The translations under genes and the position numbers were made by a program. Shown piece after piece: positions 5,336 through 5,520 of a stretch of DNA of 5,520 nt (positions are counted from its first letter, which is position 1; every line of letters begins with the position of its first letter). Origin of the DNA: Hyphomicrobiales bacterium (GTDB lineage Bacteria; Pseudomonadota; Alphaproteobacteria; Rhizobiales; JAKIUO01); NCBI GenBank assembly GCA_027069645.1, contig JALXEI010000174.1, positions 1-5,520 on the forward strand. Direction: 5' to 3'. Under the pieces are notes generated by a model. It saw only the letters and a program-made list of their open reading frames with translations, was not told the DNA's origin and ran no database searches.

Positions 5336-5520
5336 ATGCGCACCACTCCCCTCTTTCCCTGTCGTGAAATACTGATCATGCTGATATTGCTCGCAATGAC
5401 TTTTGTGGTTCCCGGCCTTTCACCGGCGGCAGCCCAGGTTTCAGGCGGAAAAGTCAAATCAACGATCGGTGCCTGGCAGATAAGCTGCGGTCGCCCTGCT
5501 GGATCAAAAGTAGAAAAATG
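5336..5520 (+). CDS. Invasion-associated locus B (IalB) family exported protein, N-terminal part (cut by window edge)
   Basis: Seen: an open frame from ATG 5336 to the right edge, 61 complete codons and no stop. Residues 1-33 form a signal peptide: basic residues Arg2 and Arg10, a hydrophobic core (about 11-27) and LSPAAAQ, with likely cleavage after AAA. The mature start reads KSTIGAWQISCGRPAGSKVEK. The GAW-x-x-x-CG pattern is the usual beginning of IalB-family domains, which are about 150-200 residues long. AAGGA (5321-5325) lies 10 nt before the ATG. Known: the family is named after a Bartonella locus linked to red-cell invasion. Homologues are widespread in free-living alphaproteobacteria, so the name does not imply virulence. 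It is divergent from coxB, an arrangement I recall from other Hyphomicrobiales. The family assignment rests on a short fragment. Confidence 0.78.
   Translation, partial: MRTTPLFPCREILIMLILLAMTFVVPGLSPAAAQVSGGKVKSTIGAWQISCGRPAGSKVEK

Noticed and set aside
5062..5457. Minus-strand open frame (131 codons) between coxB and the IalB-like gene
   Set aside because: It overlaps the signal-peptide region of the IalB-like gene and the FNR-type box, ends close to the predicted coxB promoter, and has no recognisable features.

Overview
The window carries the core of an aa3-type cytochrome c oxidase operon, read on the minus strand (right to left), plus the start of a divergent periplasmic-protein gene at the right edge. 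Protein content, gene order and the neighbouring IalB-family gene fit an alphaproteobacterium, most likely of the order Hyphomicrobiales (Rhizobiales). I cannot name a genus from this sequence.

Layout in transcription order on the minus strand: coxB (subunit II, 4941 down to 4027); a short spacer with a strong hairpin; ctaD/coxA (subunit I, 3947-2346); a 98-nt spacer; ctaB (heme O synthase, 2247-1288); a small single-pass membrane protein, CoxF-like, whose ATG overlaps the ctaB stop (1291-1031); ctaG (Cox11-type CuB chaperone, 960-331); and the first 85 codons of coxC/ctaE (subunit III, 256 to beyond position 1). On the plus strand, the first 61 codons of an invasion-associated-locus-B-like exported protein begin at 5336 and run off the right edge.

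The genes form one assembly unit. CoxB holds CuA and accepts electrons from cytochrome c. CoxA holds heme a and the heme a3/CuB centre. CtaB farnesylates heme b to heme O, the precursor of heme A. CtaG delivers copper to CuB. CoxC is the third structural subunit. All catalytic and metal-binding residues that I can check are present, so the enzyme looks intact and ordinary.

The least ordinary part is the AT-rich region between coxB and the IalB-like gene (about 4972-5335). It contains a perfect FNR/FixK-type box (TTGAT-N4-ATCAA, 5089-5102), a consensus TATAAT facing coxB, and a 12-bp palindrome over the predicted coxB transcription start. A -10-like element on the other side sits exactly where a class II FNR-activated promoter reading toward the IalB-like gene would need it. 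I found no mobile element, CRISPR array, tRNA, rRNA or plainly new biological system.
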